Notes: generated by a model from the letters alone, not told the origin. 64,000 bases of DNA from Bacteroidota bacterium (GCA_016712665.1 JADJQP010000001.1:186001-250000); one strand, 5' to 3'. Positions 20,746-30,895 are shown, counted from the stretch's first letter. Translations and numbers: made by a program.

Positions 20746-23700
20746 ACTGTTACATCAACTGTTGCGGTACCTGTACATCCATTAGCATCTGTGCCGGTAA
20801 CGGAATAGGTAGTGGTTACAATTGGAGTTACTGTTGGGCTACCCACTAAAGCACCTGGGTCCCAAGCATATGTGGCTGCACCACCACCGGTTAACACGGA
20901 ACTAGAACCCTCACAAATCGTAGAAGGAGAAGCACTGGCTGTTACCACCGGAGACGTATAAACAGTCACATCAACTGTGGCAGTACCTGTACATCCATTT
21001 GCGTCAGTACCTACCACAGAATAAGTAGTAGTGGCACCTGGGGTTACTGTAGGACTACCTACTAAAGCACCCGGATCCCATGCGTATGTGGCTGCACCAC
21101 CTCCTGTAAGAACAGCTGATCCACCTGGACAAATAGCTGAAGGAGAGGCACTTGCTGTTACAGTTGGCAATCCATTTACTGTCACGTCAATTGTGGCAGT
21201 TGCTGTACATCCATTTGCATCAGTACCCGTCAATGAATAGGTTGTTGTAACCGCTGGGGTAACCGTAGGACTTCCTGTTAGTGCGCCTGGATTCCATAGA
21301 TTCGTAACTGCATTTGAACTTAATACGCTACTTCCTCCTAAGCAAATGCTTGCAGGAGATGCATTAGGAATCAAATTCGTAAATGAATTCACAGTAACTG
21401 GAACCGCAATTCTGGTTGGAGTAACACAGCTTCCAGGACCGCTTGATGTGATTTCAACATAATAGTTCACAATACCTGCAGCAGCTGGAGTTACGGTTTG
21501 AGGAGAAGCTCCTAAGTTAACACCACCACTCGGTGAATCCCAAATGGCTGCTGTACCATTTACTGCAGCATCTGGTGCTGAGAAATTAGAAATGGTAGTG
21601 AACCCTTGAATTGGATCATTATCGATAGTGTACATTTGAAGTTCTAAAATATCGCCTGTATTTACGGCAATGGTTTGAGCTCCAGATTGAGAATTACCGC
21701 CACCAACAATGAATCCGGAAAACACTACTGGAAGACCTCCATTGATAGTATATCTAGGATAATCGAAGATAGATCCAAATGCATCTGCATGAGCGAATGC
21801 CCAGTTAAAGGTTACATTACCAGAGCATGTCACTGGAATAGAATAATTGGTAGTACCCGGTAGACCTCCAAAGTTATTACCTGAACTCATTATGATATTT
21901 GCTGGTGCGCCACCTGTATTAACCGTACCATTTGAATTGACATTCACATTGGTCCAGTTTGCCGGTGCATAAATGCCTGCAAAATTACTTACGTTGCCAG
22001 CACATAAAGTTGTTGCTGCACCGGTAATAGTAGTTGAACCACCTAAACATATTGCTGCAGGACTTGCTGAACCTGTTCCGGCTAATACCGGATTCACGGT
22101 TACCACAGCTGTTGCTGTTGCTGTACATCCTGCACCATTGGTACCGGTTACAGTATAGGTAGTAGTAGCAACAGTAGTAAATGCTACACCGTCAGTAATA
22201 CCACCGCTCCATGAGTAGGTAACGCCTGGGTCACCACCACCGGATAAGGTTGCGGTACCGCCTGCGCAAACAGACACGGTAGCCGGATTCGCAGTCACCA
22301 CTGGATTGGCATTGATAGTCACAGAAATAGTACCTGTGCTAGAGCAACTTCCTTGTGTAACCGTAACAGTATACACACCGGTTGCCGGCGCTGTAATACT
22401 TTGTGTAGTTGCACCACCAGGTTGCCATACATAGTTCAATGGAGCACCTTGTGCGCTGGTTGCGCAATAGCTAATCCAGTTTTGGAATAAATTTTGTGCA
22501 TTCGGAGCAGGTGCATGGAATGATGGAGCTGTATAGCCGCCAAATAATACCAAACCGGCACCCCAATTCAACTTGGTCAATACATTAACACCACCACCGG
22601 TAATCATTGGAGTAGTACCACCACCGGTAATATGTGCATGCGAATAGCTAGATCCTGTATAAGGTCCATATCCTGAAGGTAGGAAAGGTCCTGCGCCTAT
22701 TGGATCTAAAGCCACCACGTTTACAGTGCCTTGTGGGCTATTGTAATTATTGGTAACGCCACCGAATCCAAAGTTGGTATTTCCACCGGTATTTGGACCT
22801 CTATTAATTAACAATCTACCACCTGCATTTACCCATGCTTCAATAGCCGGTAAATTAGCAGCTAGGTAAGCTGTTTGGCCTGCTTCGGTTCCAGAAGAAC
22901 CTTCTAAATATACAAACTGAGTACCCGGTACAAAAATAGTTCCAGGCAATGCAGCTGCATACGTTAATGGTGTCCAGTTACCTACACCAAACACGGCATT
23001 CATACCGGTAGTGAATGATGCAGAACCCCATGGATCAGCATCACGAATATAATAACGAGCACCATTAGGTGGAACAACTTGTCCGATTGGTGCAGTTAAG
23101 GTAGGTAATACGCCACAAGCCAATGGACCTGCAGGAGATTGTGTAATAGTTGCATCAGGAGTTGGTAATACGGTTACTGCCACTGTCGCAGATGCTGTAC
23201 ATCCTACCGCATCGGTACCAGTTACTGTATAAGTAGTAGCCACCAATGGAGCAGGAGCAACTGCCGGACTGCCTACTAAAGCACCTGGGTTCCACAAATA
23301 GGTTTGAGCGCCAGAGCTAGTTAATGTTAAAGGTAAACCACTACAAGCAGGAAGTGGATTTGCTGTTGCAGTTACTACTGGAGCAGGTAATGTTGTCACT
23401 GTTACGGGTACACGAGCTGACTCGCAAATGGTACCGCCGGACCATGAAATAATTACTTGTCCATTTCCTGTTTGAACGCCTCCTTGGAATACCGGATTTA
23501 AAAGTGAACCAGTCCAAGATGAACCACCGCCACCTCTACCGGCACCACAGTTATTACCAGAAGCGCCGCCACCGCCATAGTAGCCACCGCCACCGCCACC
23601 GGTATAGGTACAAGACGAACCGTCAAAAGAAGCGCCTCCTTGACCTAATGTACCTGGGAAAGCCGGGCCAGCGCCTACAGCTCCGGTACCGCCACCAATA

Positions 23701-26700
23701 AGACCGCCACCGCCGCCACCGCCGCCATGCGTACCTGTACCACCAATGCCACCGGCATTGCCACCATCAGTACCACAACCGGTACCAGATGTGTAACCTG
23801 CACCGCCACCGCCGCCAACAAAGTTAGATCCTACGGCTATACCGCCACCACCATGGCCACCGCCAACAAGACATTGCCAGCTATCACCGCCAGCTCCGCC
23901 GCCGCCACCGGCCACAATAACTCTATCTCCAAGAGCCACGCCACCAGTTCTAACATCACTAGCACCGCCACCATTTACACCGCCTTTTCCAAGTCCGCCA
24001 CCATTCCATCCATTAGATGGAGCAGCTCCTTGACCACCAACATAAACTGTAAGTACTTGTCCAGGCGTTACAGCCATAAGTCCTTGTGCTCGTCCACCAT
24101 TACCAGGTACACTGATGGGTGCTGGTGCACCCGGCTGACCGAAACCTTGTGCACCGAATGCATTGATAGTAACCGAGGTAACACCAGGAGGTACTATAAA
24201 TGTTTGAGGGGCTCCGGTATAATTAAAGGTTTGAGAACCACTTGGTAAGAATTGGGAGGCCGCAGATGCATAATAGGTAGTTGTTGCTAAAGGAGTCACT
24301 GGAAAATTGACACCACTTGCAGCAAATCCTAATGGAATACCACCAACTGCTTGATCGTAATAGATAATCTGATTACCAGGTGAAGTGGCATTTAAGTTTG
24401 AGGTAGCACCGGGACAAACCGTAGAAGGTGTTGCTGTTACTAAAGTAGGAACCGGTGGAACGGTTACAACTACTGAAACCGTTGTAGAAACCGTATTTCC
24501 ACAAGGATCTACTGCTGTAATTGTATAAATAGTGGTTCCTGCCGGAGGATTTACCACGGCAGTGTTACCAGATACAGCCATCGTTGGGCTGGTAGTCGGA
24601 GCTACAAATGTATTCACTGTAATAGTGCACGGTCCTCCAACATTATCCAATGTCCAAGCTTGGAATGTGAATGTTTGACCTTGAACAACTGGAATACTTG
24701 CAGAGCCGAATTGGGTTGCCGTACCACCTCCAGCATTAAATCCTGGGAAGTTGGTTGCAGCTCCACCATTGACTCTGTATTTCGGTTGGTCGTATGCAGC
24801 ACCATCAGCGGTTTGATATAACCAGTTAAAGGTTAAATTGCCAGTACAATTTGCAACAATAGTATATTCTGTAGTACCAGCAGCAAACGATCCATTATCA
24901 CCAGAAGTCATTATGATATTTGCAGGAGCACCTCCAGCATTTACAGTACCATTAGAGTTCGTATTTAGCGTCGTCCAATTAGCTGGCATATAGGCGCCAG
25001 CAAATCCACTTTGGGTAGCACCTTGACAAATTTGAACCGGTTCGGTTGGTACAGTAACAACTGGACCGCCAGTCCAAATAGTATTAACAGGAGAAGAACC
25101 ACCTGTTGTATTAAAAGTTAAGGTGGTGTTTGGTACATCATTGCAATAGGCAGTTGTACCGGTTACGCTAATAGCTGACATCGGCACTGCCATGTTAATA
25201 GCAACGGTTGAAGTGGCCGTGCATCCACCTCCATCGGTTGCTGTGACAGTATATACTGTATTGGCAACAATATTGGTAGCGGTTACGGTTCTGTTTGGAT
25301 TCGTAAGAATCCCAGCTCCGGGGGCCCAGTTGAATGCACCTGTTGGTAACGAATTTCCTAAAACAATTGTGATAGGAAATAAATTGGTATAATTTGAATA
25401 TTGAGCTGGCATTGAAGCGGGGAGCCCATTGGCTGCAGGTCCCGCGTTAGTAAGGCAACTAGAAATTGTATTCAAGTTGGTTCCTACTATTTGAATTCCA
25501 AATATTTCATCGTCTGCTGTAGAGGTTGCATTACTTGCTCCATATCCCACTGGGAATGCACCAACATTTGAGTTAAGGTACACTAAATAGTCCTCTGTTT
25601 CTCCCCAATTGTAGGTTCCAGTAGCAGGAATTGAAATACCTGCAGTACTTTCGACAACAACAATACGCATCAAAGTTGGCCCTGATAATGCAAGTGGGTC
25701 TACTGTGAAACTAAATGGATATGTATTAAAGTTGGGGGTTACACCTCCGGCCAAAGTAGCTGGTGAACCGAAGGCTCGCTCGTTGGGTAAATCAAATATT
25801 CCATTTCTGTTATAATCAATAAAAACAGCTAAACCCATTGAATAACCTGTCAAATTACAATTTGATAATTTTGCAAATCCTGAATACAGTGTTCCGTTCA
25901 TCAAGGTTGGTGCCTGTAGTACGGTTGTAATTGTATCAGCAACGCTAAGTGTGGTTGTACCCGGATTACAAACATTTATTGGATCGCCCGATGTTGTGAG
26001 AGCAATAGGAGATGGAGCAACTACTGTCATTGAATTAACTGCAGGACTACCTCCGGTTGGAAATGCTCCCGGTAATAAATTTACAGATATGGGACAATAC
26101 CCTGAAGCAAATGCCACTAGGTTTGCGCTGACATTCGGATTCGGTAATACCACATTATCTTGTGCTACCACAAAATACTGAATGACATCCCCTAATACAG
26201 GTGCTGACATTAGTAAGGCAGGATTTAATTGGAACGTGAAGGGAGAAACCGCATTAGACGCTTCAACCCATTTCCAACCATTATCTATATTGGTATTGCC
26301 GACATAGGCGTTATTATCCGTTGACTTTTTATAATACACTCTAGGTTTTGTACCTGCAGCTACATTGATACCTGATAAATCAGAAATAGTAGCCGTTAAA
26401 ATAGGTAAACCGCCGCAGTTACTAATAGTAGTAATAGGAGTGTAGGCAATGCTTGGGCCCACAGCATCTTGCGCGGTTCCCCCAAATTCTAAGGCTCCGC
26501 AATCTGCAGGATTGCCCCTTACTGCTAATACATAGTCATTAGTTACCGCAGGTGAAGCAGTTGCCACTGCATTACTTTTACCAAATGAACTACCAGTTGG
26601 GGCCCATGTTGGTGGGTTTACGGCAACTGCCGATAAATTATTTTGATTAAATGAAGAAGATTCTCTTGGCGACATAAATATTTTATATGTAGCGCAAGAG

Positions 26701-28877
26701 GTATTCATATTTGGATCATTGATGAGATTGTACCCATTTATCAATGGATTGGCAGTTCCTTCAGCATACCAATAGGAATTGGCAAGTGCCGGAACATAAT
26801 AAATATTGGAGTTTGTAGTTGCTGCAATATTGCCGGTAGCTGGTGGTGTACCTGCTACCCCGGCACTCTTACGAAGTGCAGCCACAAAACCGGTACCCAT
26901 TGGGGTAGCGTTTACATGGATGATGTTGTTTCGTAAATCTAAACTGGGAGTAGCGGTAAAATAAATTCCGGTGGCCCCGAAATTGGGTCCCACACTCACA
27001 GGATCCAGTTTGATGGTATTATGAAATATTTTAAACGCACCACCGCCACTAAAATAGACACCATAAATTGGTGATGTGGAAGAAGCCACCGGTGTGCGTA
27101 TATCGGAAATAAAATTGTTATAGATATTAACAGAAACACCTGATGTGACATACATCCCGTATACAGCTCCTGAAGTTGTAATTTGCTTTTCAATATTATA
27201 AATGTTATTTCGCTGAATATTCAAATTGGTACCACCAGAGCAATAGAGGCCATAGGTAGTACTGGTGACTCCCGTACCGTATAGCCCGGTAATAATATTG
27301 TCTGCAACGGCGGTATTGGTATAGGTAGAACTTCCCATAAACAATCCGGCCTGGGTGCCAGCAGAGGTATCATTGGCAACGAAATTATTACTTAATTCTC
27401 CACCATTAAAATTGTAAAAATATAAATTGTAATTGGTACCAGTGTTATTTCTGCAATTGACAACAGTATCGTATTTTACGGTTTTTACACAAGAACCTCG
27501 ATACATATACATCGGATACATAATACCTGTATTGGCCACATTTGAATAAAACATTCTATCCACCTTATTTCGTTGTACACTTGAGGTAACATTTATATTT
27601 CCTACCGAAGGACCCGGCTCGTAAAAGCCATAGGTGGTACCGGAAGTTCCAGTTCTGGTATAATTGGTAATTTTGTTATCGTTTACATTTTGTGCAGTAT
27701 ATACGGTACCGGCAATATAAAATAAATAAGTAGTACCCGTGCATGGGGTAGTAACATTATTCATAGTATTTGCATTCATGTTTAAGGTAGCACATGAACC
27801 TGCATTGTATATACCATAAGTGGTAGAACCAGTGGTAAGATGCGTATACTTCACATCATTACTATCCATATTGATGGTATTTTGATTATTGGTATTGCCT
27901 GCAGAATTATAAATCAGATACAGAATCCCTGTACTCCCCTGAGTCATATTTACTGTATTCTTACGGATGGTATAAAAGCCATTAAAGGTGGCAGTAGCCG
28001 TATAAATACCGTATTGTGTGCTGGTAGAGGCTACACCACCACCGGCCATATTATTTACATTGTTGTTTTGTATGGTAAGATTATTTTGATAGAAGGTATA
28101 GATGCCGTACATGGCAACTGCGCCATTCCCAAAATTTTGAATAATGTTTCCATCAGCTGCTGAGGTACCTCCGATCATATTATTTTGATCATAAAAGGTG
28201 AGGTTATTGGCTCCTTGCATCAAAATTCCTGAATTACTATTTTGTATGGTATTGGCTCTAAATGTGTTATTGCTGTTAGCATCTCCCGCAGCAGATACAG
28301 TCAATTGCAAATTATTACCCGCAATATGATTATTTCCATAAATACCATAACCTTGCAAGCCATTTGCCTTGTTTAGAGTGATGGTACAGTTTTGGATGAC
28401 ATTATTTTGACAACCATCAACAGGTGATGCATTCTGTCTTTTCAACAAAGCATAGCCCCATTCCATCCACATAGTGGAATTGACATTGCCAACTGCTTCT
28501 GCCAGATTTAAATTGTTGATGGTTACGTAATCGGCACCCATCAAAGTAAAAATAGCATCATACAATCCCAAGCCCGTATTGGCAGTGATGGTATTTCCGT
28601 TTCCATTAAACACAAGCGGGTTGCCTGCGATTAAGGTCGGATTTAAGACGGCACTACCTAATTGGTAGCCATTTAGAGGAGCCGTTTGCGGATTACCCGC
28701 CAACAGATTAATGGTGGCCCCTCCGGCCCCGACGCCAACCGCATTTAAATCTGCAATTGCCGCTGCCAAATCTGGATAGTCACCTGGCACATTTTTTGAA
28801 CCAGTAACTTGTGCATTCATTTGATATCCTGCAAATGTGCACATCGAAATGACTAAAAAAAGTAACGTTTTTTTCAT
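19449..28877 (-). CDS. Giant T9SS-secreted surface protein 3 (3142 aa; beta-helix, GEVED, glycine-rich, GATase-like insert, type A sorting domain)
   Basis: This is the largest gene in the window and has an intact frame. Signal peptide MKKTLLFLVISMCTFAGYQMNAQ; parallel beta-helix at about 40-640 with repeated NN(I/L)xN turns and YGIY motifs; GEVED domain at about 1000-1100 (LAVFIDYNRNGIFDLPNERAF, WGETEDYLVYL); Ig-like; PANW domain at about 1290-1425; glycine-rich domain at about 1550-1790 inside an Ig-like host. A Rossmann/GATase-like fold at about 1940-2140 (FVYLEGSSGTEAGQTAYLA, AWVNAGGRLLINRGP, GAGLVLFGGYTAPSFH) interrupts another Ig-like unit. A second PANW domain follows at about 2295-2440, then three near-identical 80-residue Ig-like repeats and the shared module ending KVKKND (T9SS type A). 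It is probably a surface adhesin or matrix component. The A in its start region follows a 5' leader sharing CTCTTTGA-type sequence with gene 2. Confidence 0.88.
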   Translation of the reverse strand: MKKTLLFLVISMCTFAGYQMNAQVTGSKNVPGDYPDLAAAIADLNAVGVGAGGATINLLAGNPQTAPLNGYQLGSAVLNPTLIAGNPLVFNGNGNTITANTGLGLYDAIFTLMGADYVTINNLNLAEAVGNVNSTMWMEWGYALLKRQNASPVDGCQNNVIQNCTITLNKANGLQGYGIYGNNHIAGNNLQLTVSAAGDANSNNTFRANTIQNSNSGILMQGANNLTFYDQNNMIGGTSAADGNIIQNFGNGAVAMYGIYTFYQNNLTIQNNNVNNMAGGGVASTSTQYGIYTATATFNGFYTIRKNTVNMTQGSTGILYLIYNSAGNTNNQNTINMDSNDVKYTHLTTGSTTYGIYNAGSCATLNMNANTMNNVTTPCTGTTYLFYIAGTVYTAQNVNDNKITNYTRTGTSGTTYGFYEPGPSVGNINVTSSVQRNKVDRMFYSNVANTGIMYPMYMYRGSCVKTVKYDTVVNCRNNTGTNYNLYFYNFNGGELSNNFVANDTSAGTQAGLFMGSSTYTNTAVADNIITGLYGTGVTSTTYGLYCSGGTNLNIQRNNIYNIEKQITTSGAVYGMYVTSGVSVNIYNNFISDIRTPVASSTSPIYGVYFSGGGAFKIFHNTIKLDPVSVGPNFGATGIYFTATPSLDLRNNIIHVNATPMGTGFVAALRKSAGVAGTPPATGNIAATTNSNIYYVPALANSYWYAEGTANPLINGYNLINDPNMNTSCATYKIFMSPRESSSFNQNNLSAVAVNPPTWAPTGSSFGKSNAVATASPAVTNDYVLAVRGNPADCGALEFGGTAQDAVGPSIAYTPITTISNCGGLPILTATISDLSGINVAAGTKPRVYYKKSTDNNAYVGNTNIDNGWKWVEASNAVSPFTFQLNPALLMSAPVLGDVIQYFVVAQDNVVLPNPNVSANLVAFASGYCPISVNLLPGAFPTGGSPAVNSMTVVAPSPIALTTSGDPINVCNPGTTTLSVADTITTVLQAPTLMNGTLYSGFAKLSNCNLTGYSMGLAVFIDYNRNGIFDLPNERAFGSPATLAGGVTPNFNTYPFSFTVDPLALSGPTLMRIVVVESTAGISIPATGTYNWGETEDYLVYLNSNVGAFPVGYGASNATSTADDEIFGIQIVGTNLNTISSCLTNAGPAANGLPASMPAQYSNYTNLFPITIVLGNSLPTGAFNWAPGAGILTNPNRTVTATNIVANTVYTVTATDGGGCTATSTVAINMAVPMSAISVTGTTAYCNDVPNTTLTFNTTGGSSPVNTIWTGGPVVTVPTEPVQICQGATQSGFAGAYMPANWTTLNTNSNGTVNAGGAPANIIMTSGDNGSFAAGTTEYTIVANCTGNLTFNWLYQTADGAAYDQPKYRVNGGAATNFPGFNAGGGTATQFGSASIPVVQGQTFTFQAWTLDNVGGPCTITVNTFVAPTTSPTMAVSGNTAVVNPPAGTTIYTITAVDPCGNTVSTTVSVVVTVPPVPTLVTATPSTVCPGATSNLNATSPGNQIIYYDQAVGGIPLGFAASGVNFPVTPLATTTYYASAASQFLPSGSQTFNYTGAPQTFIVPPGVTSVTINAFGAQGFGQPGAPAPISVPGNGGRAQGLMAVTPGQVLTVYVGGQGAAPSNGWNGGGLGKGGVNGGGASDVRTGGVALGDRVIVAGGGGGAGGDSWQCLVGGGHGGGGIAVGSNFVGGGGGAGYTSGTGCGTDGGNAGGIGGTGTHGGGGGGGGLIGGGTGAVGAGPAFPGTLGQGGASFDGSSCTYTGGGGGGYYGGGGASGNNCGAGRGGGGSSWTGSLLNPVFQGGVQTGNGQVIISWSGGTICESARVPVTVTTLPAPVVTATANPLPACSGLPLTLTSSGAQTYLWNPGALVGSPAVAPAPLVATTYTVTGTDAVGCTASATVAVTVLPTPDATITQSPAGPLACGVLPTLTAPIGQVVPPNGARYYIRDADPWGSASFTTGMNAVFGVGNWTPLTYAAALPGTIFVPGTQFVYLEGSSGTEAGQTAYLAANLPAIEAWVNAGGRLLINRGPNTGGNTNFGFGGVTNNYNSPQGTVNVVALDPIGAGPFLPSGYGPYTGSSYSHAHITGGGTTPMITGGGVNVLTKLNWGAGLVLFGGYTAPSFHAPAPNAQNLFQNWISYCATSAQGAPLNYVWQPGGATTQSITAPATGVYTVTVTQGSCSSTGTISVTINANPVVTANPATVSVCAGGTATLSGGGDPGVTYSWSGGITDGVAFTTVATTTYTVTGTNGAGCTATATAVVTVNPVLAGTGSASPAAICLGGSTTITGAATTLCAGNVSNFAGIYAPANWTNVNVNSNGTVNTGGAPANIIMSSGNNFGGLPGTTNYSIPVTCSGNVTFNWAFAHADAFGSIFDYPRYTINGGLPVVFSGFIVGGGNSQSGAQTIAVNTGDILELQMYTIDNDPIQGFTTISNFSAPDAAVNGTAAIWDSPSGGVNLGASPQTVTPAAAGIVNYYVEITSSGPGSCVTPTRIAVPVTVNSFTNLIPNASPASICLGGSSVLSSNAVTNLWNPGALTGSPTVTPAVTTTYSLTGTDANGCTATATIDVTVNGLPTVTASASPSAICPGGSAVLTGGGAATYAWDPGALVGSPTVTPGATTTYSVVGTDANGCTGTATVDVTVYTSPVVTASASPSTICEGSSSVLTGGGAATYAWDPGALVGSPTVTPIVTTTYSVTGTDANGCTGTATVDVTVNPAPVLVATATPATTCNQTVVTPSASGAPTIVWTGGVTNNVPFIATATTTYTVTGTSGLGCDATTTVVVTVNPMSGILAPATTNQTQDHGDDFNVNYYDASCDLIATVDDGAGGNILGLTTSTVTVDPGFGVHNGQPFVRRWYQITPTNNGAADVILYINQSDFDNYNSGVALPYLQLPTTGNNADPNIPNIRITKNTDAGLGNSPVVITPTVNWNGRYWELSFNTPSFSQFRVHSVNPGNVPLPATVTSFSGVKLESADKLSWTTSSEQNNAFFNLQHSTDGSHFTTLAKVNSKAQNGNSSVALNYSSINSKPSLGHNYYRLQQVDMDGKVSVHAQIVDLIWGATGSTVSIYPNPTTDILNIDLYAVNDQNTTVKLLDMSGRVIKQIQAKSAVGMNNIKLSMGEIASGVYTIQVYENNTLSHTSKVKKND

Positions 28878-29291
28878 GTTCGTTTATTTAATGATGCTTA
28901 CTCTTTGAACCGGTTTTCAGCTTTCCCGTGTAGTGGTTTTTATGAATTGGTTGGTAAAAATGGAAAAAAGATTTGTTAACGCCAAATTAATTATGGGGTT
29001 TTTTTTGAAAAAATAATAATAATTTAAAAATCATGACAATTTCATGACAAAACGCTCACCTCTACAAAGGGCAATTCTACCTTAAATCAAATGATATTAA
29101 CCTCATAAATTTGTTGAAAGGTTCACATGTGCTCCAATTTTGAATAATTCGGAGTTCAATATAGCAATAGGCCTCTTCACTGAAAAGATGTTAATGATTC
29201 GTCACTGCTTCCACCGAAGGTCTTACAATAAAATTCATGGTTGCATTGGTAGGCGAGAAAATTGAAACCGAAAAATACCTGCATTTTATCC
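28878..29291. other. Intergenic region upstream of giant gene 3 / downstream of paaD
   Basis: About 414 bases with no convincing gene. It must hold the promoter of the giant gene (minus strand), but no TAnnTTTG box was found by eye. A short direct repeat (TCATGACAA twice, near 29033-29050) and several A/T runs are visible. A 63-codon frame at 29177-29368 overlaps the end of paaD and was not accepted. Confidence 0.5.
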
Positions 29292-29774
29292 CTAATGACA
29301 CTTAAAATAATCAAAAGGTTCCAAACAGTGATTGCATTGATATAATGCTTTGCAAGCCGTGGAACCAAATTGGCTAATCAGCTTGGTATCTGCACTATTA
29401 CAGAGTGGACACGGTACTATCACATCTATTTCGTTTGGATGATGTAGTGTAGTATATTGTGGAGGTGCAATACCATATATATTCAGTTTTTTCTTTCCTT
29501 CCTCGCTCATCCAATCGGTAGTCCAGGCAGGAGATAGAACTTCAGAAACCGTTACGGTTTTGAACCCATTTGCTACCAATTCCATTTTAATATTGAAGGC
29601 AATCATGCTCATAGCTGGACAACCGCTGTAAGTAGGTGTTATTACCACTTCAATTTCATCTGTGGTTTTTAGTATGATGTCGCGTACAATTCCCAAATCC
29701 AGAATCGATAATACCGGAACTTCCGGGTCCGTTACATTTTGTAATAAGGCGAAAATTTCCTCTTTTGATTTCAT
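29292..29774 (-). CDS. paaD: 1,2-phenylacetyl-CoA epoxidase subunit PaaD
   Basis: This 160-residue protein has an N-terminal MIP18/DUF59 domain (VTDPEVPVLSILDLGIVRD, TPTYSGCPAMSMIAFNIK) and a C-terminal zinc-ribbon-like segment with cysteines in PCPLCNSAD, STACKALYQC and NHC. This is the PaaD (PaaJ) architecture. In the phenylacetate pathway PaaD is thought to assist maturation of the iron centre of the PaaABCE epoxidase, which converts phenylacetyl-CoA to the ring-1,2-epoxide. It is last in a paaB-paaC-paaD operon, 16 bases after paaC. No paaE follows. Confidence 0.93.
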   Translation of the reverse strand: MKSKEEIFALLQNVTDPEVPVLSILDLGIVRDIILKTTDEIEVVITPTYSGCPAMSMIAFNIKMELVANGFKTVTVSEVLSPAWTTDWMSEEGKKKLNIYGIAPPQYTTLHHPNEIDVIVPCPLCNSADTKLISQFGSTACKALYQCNHCLEPFDYFKCH

Positions 29775-29790
29775 GTATTATTAAATGAAT

Positions 29791-30558
29791 TTACCAGGAA
29801 GCTCCCGGATATGACCGCTGCAGGTATTGCATTTCTGCCAACAAGAACCCTAAATGTTCGGTATGGATACCATCTTTGCCCCCTTTATGAAACCAAGCCC
29901 CCTCCTTATTAAGCGGATATGCTATGCTTGCTTCTTGCAAGGTTTCTGCAATGGTTTTTTCCCATAGGGGTTTTAACAATAATATGTTCACTGCAATTCC
30001 TTCTGCTAACATCTTCTCTTCAATAGAATTGCTGTCAAAAAATTCTCCTGTGTACTCCCAATATTTATGGATGGCTCTTTGCATTTTATGCTTGCTTTCT
30101 TCGGTTCCATCACCTAATCGAATGACCCATTCACTACTAAACCGGAGATGATAGGTCACTTCTTTGAGTGATTTTTCGGCGATAGCAGCAAGCTGTGCAT
30201 CCTTGCTTTTTTGCAACGCTTGATAAAAATGAAATTGAAACGCATCAAAATAAAAACAACGAGCAATGGTTTCAGCAAAATCACCTTTAGGCAATTCCAG
30301 CAATAAGACATTGTAAAACTCACGCACGTCACGATGATAGGGATAACTATCTTCCGTTTTTTCATTTCCTTCTAACTGGGCGGCATATTGGTAGAGGCTT
30401 CGTGCAACCCCTATATGATCGAGTGCCATGTTGGAAAGGGCAATATCTACTTCAAGAATCGGTGCATGGCCACACCATTCACTCAAACGATGGCCATGTA
30501 TGAGGCCATTGTCTGCCAACTGCAAAATATATTGAATTAAGGTTTGATTCATTTTCAA
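29791..30558 (-). CDS. paaC: 1,2-phenylacetyl-CoA epoxidase subunit PaaC
   Basis: The 255-residue ferritin-like protein has the PaaC hallmarks GHRLSEWCGHAPILEVDIALS and NMALDHIGVARSLYQYAAQL near the N-terminus, and HLRFSSEWVIRLGDGTEES at mid-length. PaaC is the non-catalytic structural partner that forms a heterodimer with the di-iron subunit PaaA. Length and motifs are complete. It starts 23 bases after the paaB stop. Without a linked paaA this subunit has no catalytic partner in the window. Confidence 0.95.
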   Translation of the reverse strand: MKMNQTLIQYILQLADNGLIHGHRLSEWCGHAPILEVDIALSNMALDHIGVARSLYQYAAQLEGNEKTEDSYPYHRDVREFYNVLLLELPKGDFAETIARCFYFDAFQFHFYQALQKSKDAQLAAIAEKSLKEVTYHLRFSSEWVIRLGDGTEESKHKMQRAIHKYWEYTGEFFDSNSIEEKMLAEGIAVNILLLKPLWEKTIAETLQEASIAYPLNKEGAWFHKGGKDGIHTEHLGFLLAEMQYLQRSYPGASW

Positions 30559-30581
30559 GAATACGTAATTAATTGAAAAAA

Positions 30582-30875
30582 CTACATGTGAGTAATTTCA
30601 TCCGGTAACTGATAAAAAGTGGGATGCCGATATACCTTATCGTTCATTGGGTCATAAAAACTAGAAGCATCGTCTGGATTCGAAGCATGAATGTGGCCAC
30701 TTTCCACTGCCCAAATACTGATACCCTCTTGTCTGCGAGTATAAACGTCACGCGCCATTTCTATGGCCATTTGTGCATCCGCCGCATGTAAACTGCCCAC
30801 ATGTTTATGATCGAGCCCTGCTTTACTTCTGATAAATATTTCCCACAAGGGCCATTCGTGCTTGGTATTTGACAT
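30582..30875 (-). CDS. paaB: 1,2-phenylacetyl-CoA epoxidase subunit PaaB
   Basis: The 97-residue protein begins MSNTKHEWPLWEIFIRSKAG, followed by LDHKHVGSLHAADAQMAIEMA, ARDVYTRRQEGISIWAVES and a conserved SFYDPMNDKVYRHP. This is full-length PaaB, the small bridging subunit of the phenylacetyl-CoA epoxidase. It is the first gene of the operon here, with its own -7 box at 30896-30903. Normally paaA precedes it; instead a divergent esterase gene lies upstream. Confidence 0.95.
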   Translation of the reverse strand: MSNTKHEWPLWEIFIRSKAGLDHKHVGSLHAADAQMAIEMARDVYTRRQEGISIWAVESGHIHASNPDDASSFYDPMNDKVYRHPTFYQLPDEITHM

Positions 30876-30895
30876 CTTTCTTTCTGCTGTTTTTA

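Noticed and set aside
23727..24248. 173-codon plus-strand frame opposite the glycine-rich region, and similar long frames opposite the giant genes
   Set aside because: Low-complexity antisense of repetitive coding sequence; threonine-rich translation is a by-product of the glycine codons.
8609..28877. Diversity-generating retroelement acting on the repeated 3' modules
   Set aside because: No reverse transcriptase gene, and differences between copies are scattered, not adenine-specific in a short variable region.
29177..29368. 63-codon minus-strand frame after paaD
   Set aside because: It overlaps the paaD 3' end, has no recognisable composition or start signal, and looks like a shadow.
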